Part shown: piece by piece, positions 61,060 through 64,000 of the stretch
Layout: each line of letters begins with the position of its first letter
Position numbering within the stretch: position 1 is the stretch's first letter
From: Photobacterium halotolerans DSM 18316
GTDB taxonomy: Bacteria > Pseudomonadota > Gammaproteobacteria > Enterobacterales > Vibrionaceae
DNA length: 64,000 nt
Assembly: GCF_000425165.1 (NCBI RefSeq)
Contig: NZ_AULG01000015.1
Coordinates: forward strand, 62,001 to 126,000
Direction of reading: 5' to 3'
Translations under genes and position numbers: made by a program
The notes under the pieces: generated by a model
What the model was told of the DNA's origin: nothing
What the model saw: the letters and a program-made list of their open reading frames with translations, nothing else
Databases searched by the model: none

Positions 61060-62199
61060 TTAAAGGTTATGCCGCACTCCCATCTGAACCGCCCCTTTTA
61101 CTTGCAGATCCGCAGTCAGTAAGGCCAGATTGGCTTTATATCCCGCTCTGACCCTTCCATAGTGTGCATCCAGACCCAGAGCTTTGGCCGGGTACAGGCT
61201 TGCCATCCTTAGTGCTTCTTCTTTACTGACACCGACATGATTAATCAGATTTTGTACGCCTTCAATCATGGTAACAGCCGCGCCGGCAATGGTACCGTCT
61301 GCATAATGACATTTACCGTCAGTGACATAGGCCCTGGTGCCTGCCATGTCATATTCTTTGAGGTCAGTACCAGCAGGTGTCACAGCATCTGTGACCATAA
61401 AGAGTTTCTCTCCCAGAAGCTGGTGGGCAATTCTTACCGAGGCGTAATTGACATGAATACCATCTACAATGATGCCGGCATGGGGTTTGTAATCAAAGAT
61501 ATAGCCGACAGCACCCGGTTCACGAGAGTCCAGCGGGCTCATCGCATTAAACAGATGCGTCGCCATACTGATGCCCTGTTTGGCGGTGTAGTCGGTGTAC
61601 CGGCCATTGGTGTGACCCATAGACACTATGATGTTCGCCTCTGTCAGCTGGTTAATCACCGCCTGATCACATGACTCTGGTGCCAGTGTAATGACTTTTA
61701 TGCAATGGGCATGGCTGACCAGGTACTGAGCGGTTTCTTCATCAAGTTCCCTGATGCATTTTTCCTGATGTGCTCCTTTCTTTTGGCGGTTGATGAAAGG
61801 GCCTTCTAAATGCAGTCCCAGTACCCCTTCAGATTCCGGGGCATCAATGCTTTCCATTAACTGGATGACTTCGTTAAGCGGTTCGGCTTCGCTGGTGATA
61901 AAAGTGGGAAGATATTGAGTGGTACCGTAGCGAAGGTTAGTCGCATTCATGGTATCCAGGGTGGATTTGGCAATATCTGTGTTGAGCAAAACACCGCCAC
62001 AACCGTTTAGCTGAATGTCAATGAAACCTGCGGTGGCCAGCAGTCCTGTACCGTCGAGGCACTCTGGCGGGAGTAAGTGACGGGACTTGGCTTGCGACAT
62101 GGGCATGACGGCAGAGATAGTGTCTCTGTCGATAAGAATGGCTTGATCGGCAACAATCGCGCTGCCATCAAACACGCTGATGTGGGTTATGGCGTACAT
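61060..62199 (-). CDS. nagA: N-acetylglucosamine-6-phosphate deacetylase
   Basis: 379 residues. FIDIQLNGCGGV, LGLHLEGPFINRQKKGAHQ (metal-ligand Glu), VSMGHTNGRY and THLFNAMSPLDSREPG are NagA blocks, and VTDAVTPAG carries the catalytic Asp. It removes the acetyl group from GlcNAc-6-phosphate so that NagB can act, a key step in chitin and amino-sugar use by Vibrionaceae. GGAG lies seven bases before the ATG. A 14-base-arm NagC-type operator is 41-75 bases upstream. nagB, nagE and nagC are not in this window. Confidence 0.94.
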   Translation of the reverse strand: MYAITHISVFDGSAIVADQAILIDRDTISAVMPMSQAKSRHLLPPECLDGTGLLATAGFIDIQLNGCGGVLLNTDIAKSTLDTMNATNLRYGTTQYLPTFITSEAEPLNEVIQLMESIDAPESEGVLGLHLEGPFINRQKKGAHQEKCIRELDEETAQYLVSHAHCIKVITLAPESCDQAVINQLTEANIIVSMGHTNGRYTDYTAKQGISMATHLFNAMSPLDSREPGAVGYIFDYKPHAGIIVDGIHVNYASVRIAHQLLGEKLFMVTDAVTPAGTDLKEYDMAGTRAYVTDGKCHYADGTIAGAAVTMIEGVQNLINHVGVSKEEALRMASLYPAKALGLDAHYGRVRAGYKANLALLTADLQVKGAVQMGVRHNL

Positions 62200-62239
62200 G
62201 GGCCGGACTCCGGAAATGCAGAGGAGGAGATTAACCTAT

Positions 62240-62274
62240 GGCTATCTTATTTTTTGTATGAAAATAAGATAGCC
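62240..62274. promoter_or_regulatory. NagC-type operator upstream of nagA
   Basis: GGCTATCTTATTTT, seven bases, then AAAATAAGATAGCC: a 14-base perfect inverted repeat centred on the TTATTTT-N7-AAAATAA core of NagC sites. It lies in the nagA promoter region, and GlcNAc-6-phosphate would relieve repression. Confidence 0.85.
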
Positions 62275-62330
62275 TGCATTGCATCCGGGATCAATTTCTC
62301 AGTGAAATTAATGTCAACTTTGTGACTTAA

Positions 62331-62870
62331 TTATTTGATGAGGTTTAAGATCTGCCGGAAGCTTTCGCCTTCAGCGACGCCTTGCAACTCAAAAAGAACC
62401 ATTTCTGTGCACGAGATTGAGGCGCCCGCTTGTTGCATGCGATTCAGGGCGACTGTTTTGTTCGCCGCATTCCGTGAAGAGACAGCATCGGAAATGACTT
62501 CGACATGGTAGCCTTTGCGCAGTAAATCCATGGCGGTTTGATAGACACAGATGTGTGCTTCGATGCCGACCAGCAATACGTTTTTGCAACCAGTGGAAAC
62601 CAAAGCATCCATAAAGTCGATCGACTGACAACCGCTGAAACAATTTTTGGCAATCGGAGCCTGATCAGTGAGATGCTCAGCAATCTGAGGGATGGTGGGC
62701 CCAAGCTTATCGGGTAACTGTTCTAACCAGATGACAGGTAATTGAAGGGCTTTTGCTCCTTGCGTCATGACTGACAGGTTCTGATAGAGAGTCTCACTGT
62801 CTGACATCAGGCTGGCCAGTTTTCCCTGAACATCAACGATCACCAGCGCGGTTTTATTGCGATCCAGCAT
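62331..62870 (-). CDS. Isochorismatase-family cysteine hydrolase
   Basis: 179 residues. The catalytic triad positions are Asp13 (LVIVDVQGKL), Lys75 (APIAKNCFSG) and the cysteine in LVGIEAHICVYQTAMDLL. This is the YcaC-like branch of the isochorismatase superfamily, whose members hydrolyse amides or related small molecules; substrates of this branch are largely unknown. AAGGATA precedes the ATG. The promoter region holds a 17-base tandem duplication. It is a single gene. Confidence 0.88.
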   Translation of the reverse strand: MLDRNKTALVIVDVQGKLASLMSDSETLYQNLSVMTQGAKALQLPVIWLEQLPDKLGPTIPQIAEHLTDQAPIAKNCFSGCQSIDFMDALVSTGCKNVLLVGIEAHICVYQTAMDLLRKGYHVEVISDAVSSRNAANKTVALNRMQQAGASISCTEMVLFELQGVAEGESFRQILNLIK

Positions 62871-62899
62871 AAGAATATCCTTTATATTAGTTCACCGTT

Positions 62900-62932
62900 A
62901 TGTGCTTTTATATGACATGTGCTTTTATATGA
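62900..62932. repeat. Tandem 17-base duplication before the isochorismatase-family gene
   Basis: ATGTGCTTTTATATGA occurs at 62900-62915 and again at 62917-62932, 30-62 bases upstream of the start codon. It could duplicate a promoter or operator element. Confidence 0.6.
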
Positions 62933-63142
62933 AAAGTTTAGCGGTGATTGCTCCTTGGTTGTAAGGCAGAACATGGTTCTATCTGACCATAAAGTCAAGT
63001 CGGTTTGGTATTTTGTCTGCCCCATAAGCTAAAATAGTTTGGTGAAGTCGACCAAAGTGAAAAGCCTTGTAACTTGTTTCATCTTTACATTATGGGTAAA
63101 TGACGGAACAATGACCCGATATTGAAACGTACCTGAAAAACC

Positions 63143-63829
63143 ATGACTGAAAAAAAATCGAATCCTCTTACTGATCTTATCTTCAATGTCATCGTACCGT
63201 CTGTGGTACTGATGAAGCTGAGTGGCCAGGAACAACTGGGCCCTGTTAATGCATTGATACTGGCACTGGCTTTCCCGATTGTGCTGGGTGGCTATGAACT
63301 GATCAAACACAAGAAGTTTAACTTCATTTCGTTATTGGGCTTTGTCAGTGTATTACTGACCGGTGGAATAGGTTTACTTGAACTTGATAATCAATGGCTT
63401 GCAATTAAAGAAGCCTTGATTCCTGGTTTGATTGGACTTGTGGTGTTTGTCTCAACATTCACTAAGTATCCTGTTGTAACCAAAATGATTTTCAACGATG
63501 CCGTTCTGAATCTCTCGCTGATCAAAGAGAAATTGACACAAAACGGCAAACTAACTGAATTCAACAAGTGTCTGGCACAGTCTAATTATTTGTTTGCCAG
63601 TACCTTCGTGTTTTCCTCGATAATGAATTACGTACTGGCCACCACCATAGTGACCAGCCCGGCAGGGTCAGAAGCTTTTAACGAAGAGCTGGGTGAAATG
63701 ACGCTGCTGAGTTATCCGATGATCGCGATTCCGTCCATGCTGATGATGTTCGGTATCTTTTATTACGTCTGGCGTTCTATACGGCGCATGACCAATCTTG
63801 AAGCTAACCAGATTTTCAAGATGCAGTAA
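63143..63829 (+). CDS. VC0807-family membrane protein
   Basis: 228 residues with about six membrane helices. NPLTDLIFNVIVPSVVLMKLSGQEQLGPVNALILALAFP, FNFISLLGFVSVLLTGGIGLLELD and ATTIVTSPAGSEAFNEELGEMTLLSYPMIAIPSM closely follow the VC0807 family (named from Vibrio cholerae), which is related in layout to septation-protein-A-like membrane proteins. The function is unknown. The ribosome site is weak. It ends at a strong terminator. Confidence 0.85.
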   Translation: MTEKKSNPLTDLIFNVIVPSVVLMKLSGQEQLGPVNALILALAFPIVLGGYELIKHKKFNFISLLGFVSVLLTGGIGLLELDNQWLAIKEALIPGLIGLVVFVSTFTKYPVVTKMIFNDAVLNLSLIKEKLTQNGKLTEFNKCLAQSNYLFASTFVFSSIMNYVLATTIVTSPAGSEAFNEELGEMTLLSYPMIAIPSMLMMFGIFYYVWRSIRRMTNLEANQIFKMQ

Positions 63830-63836
63830 TACCGCC

Positions 63837-63866
63837 AAGGGCTTACCACTGAGTAAGCCCTTTTTA
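63837..63866 (+). terminator. Terminator after the VC0807-family gene
   Basis: AAGGGCTTAC and GTAAGCCCTT pair around six bases, followed by TTTAC. Confidence 0.85.
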
Positions 63867-63933
63867 CATCTGCGTATCACAGAGTCGATGCCGGTCTTGT
63901 TCGCAAATATCGGGCAAAGCGAGGGATATGGTT

Positions 63934-64000
63934 ATGTGTAAAGCCGTTATATCTGATGGTGACTATACTTCCGATTTCAGGGGGAACGGCACGATCTGCA
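63934..64000 (+). CDS. Possible start of a gene running off the right edge
   Basis: An open frame begins with ATG at 63934 (or 63928), with GAGGGA seven bases upstream, and reads MCKAVISDGDYTSDFRGNGTIC without a stop to the window end. Too little is visible to name a family, and a cysteine-containing start without signal peptide is all that can be said. Confidence 0.35.
   Translation, partial: MCKAVISDGDYTSDFRGNGTIC

Overview
The window looks like a piece of a Vibrionaceae chromosome, plausibly the smaller replicon of a Photobacterium, Grimontia, Enterovibrio or Vibrio relative. This is inferred from gene families typical of that group (DUF3081, a VC0807-family membrane protein, CheV, NhaD, a DUF368/PopT-type carrier, a Pds-type two-component system), from the glyA-gcvH-gcvP / regulator / gcvT arrangement, and from moderate GC with AT-rich intergenic regions. 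I saw no rRNA, tRNA, CRISPR array, prophage or intact insertion sequence. Most of the window is ordinary single-copy chromosome with clear terminators between transcription units.

Layout, left part. 1-6.1 kb: the end of a secreted metallophosphoesterase, small stress-type genes (DUF2000, cupin, DUF3291, GlpM-like), then a full-length aerolysin-family pore-forming toxin. 6.2-9.2 kb: cobT-cobS-cobU-cobC (late cobalamin assembly). 9.4-13.0 kb: a flavin L-amino-acid oxidase and a thiamine-diphosphate 2-oxoacid decarboxylase-like enzyme in one operon. 13.7-17.1 kb: a periplasmic DUF4168 protein divergent from a histidine kinase / sigma54 activator pair; a good -24/-12 promoter lies in front of the DUF4168 gene. 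17.1-19.9 kb: an ATP-grasp ligase, an MFS exporter and a wrecked FAD/NAD(P)-binding gene, probably a decaying small-metabolite cluster.

Middle. 20.3-28.3 kb: a LysE/RhtB exporter, then the glycine cleavage locus (glyA-gcvH-gcvP leftward, an XRE-cupin regulator and gcvT rightward). The three promoter regions share a CTATTGGAAA element, a perfect palindrome in front of the regulator gene, and glyA also has a PurR box. 28.4-41 kb: small conserved proteins, an aspartate/aromatic aminotransferase, a secreted sphingomyelinase C with a Fur-like site, a class 3 lipase, a coiled-coil protein, sgrR with a candidate divergent SgrS-like small RNA, a DacA-type carboxypeptidase, a secreted endonuclease I and the NhaD antiporter.

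Right part. 41.1-48.2 kb: threonine aldolase, an Imm49-like immunity gene with a broken toxin tail in front of it, a 2OG-Fe(II) oxygenase and the MsrPQ methionine-sulfoxide repair pair. 48.3-54.3 kb: a ChrR-like cupin, an acyl desaturase with a FabR/DesT-like operator, an L,D-transpeptidase beside an Lpp-type lipoprotein (enzyme and likely substrate), an SCO1-type copper chaperone operon and a DUF368 undecaprenyl-phosphate carrier. 54.5-59 kb: the Pds two-component genes and pdsO, but no sortase or sortase target where these normally sit. 59-64 kb: cheV, a small membrane protein, nagA behind a textbook NagC-type operator, an isochorismatase-family hydrolase, and a VC0807-family membrane protein. 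Common themes are secreted hydrolases and toxins (phosphoesterase, aerolysin, sphingomyelinase, lipase, nuclease), envelope maintenance, and amino-acid and one-carbon metabolism.
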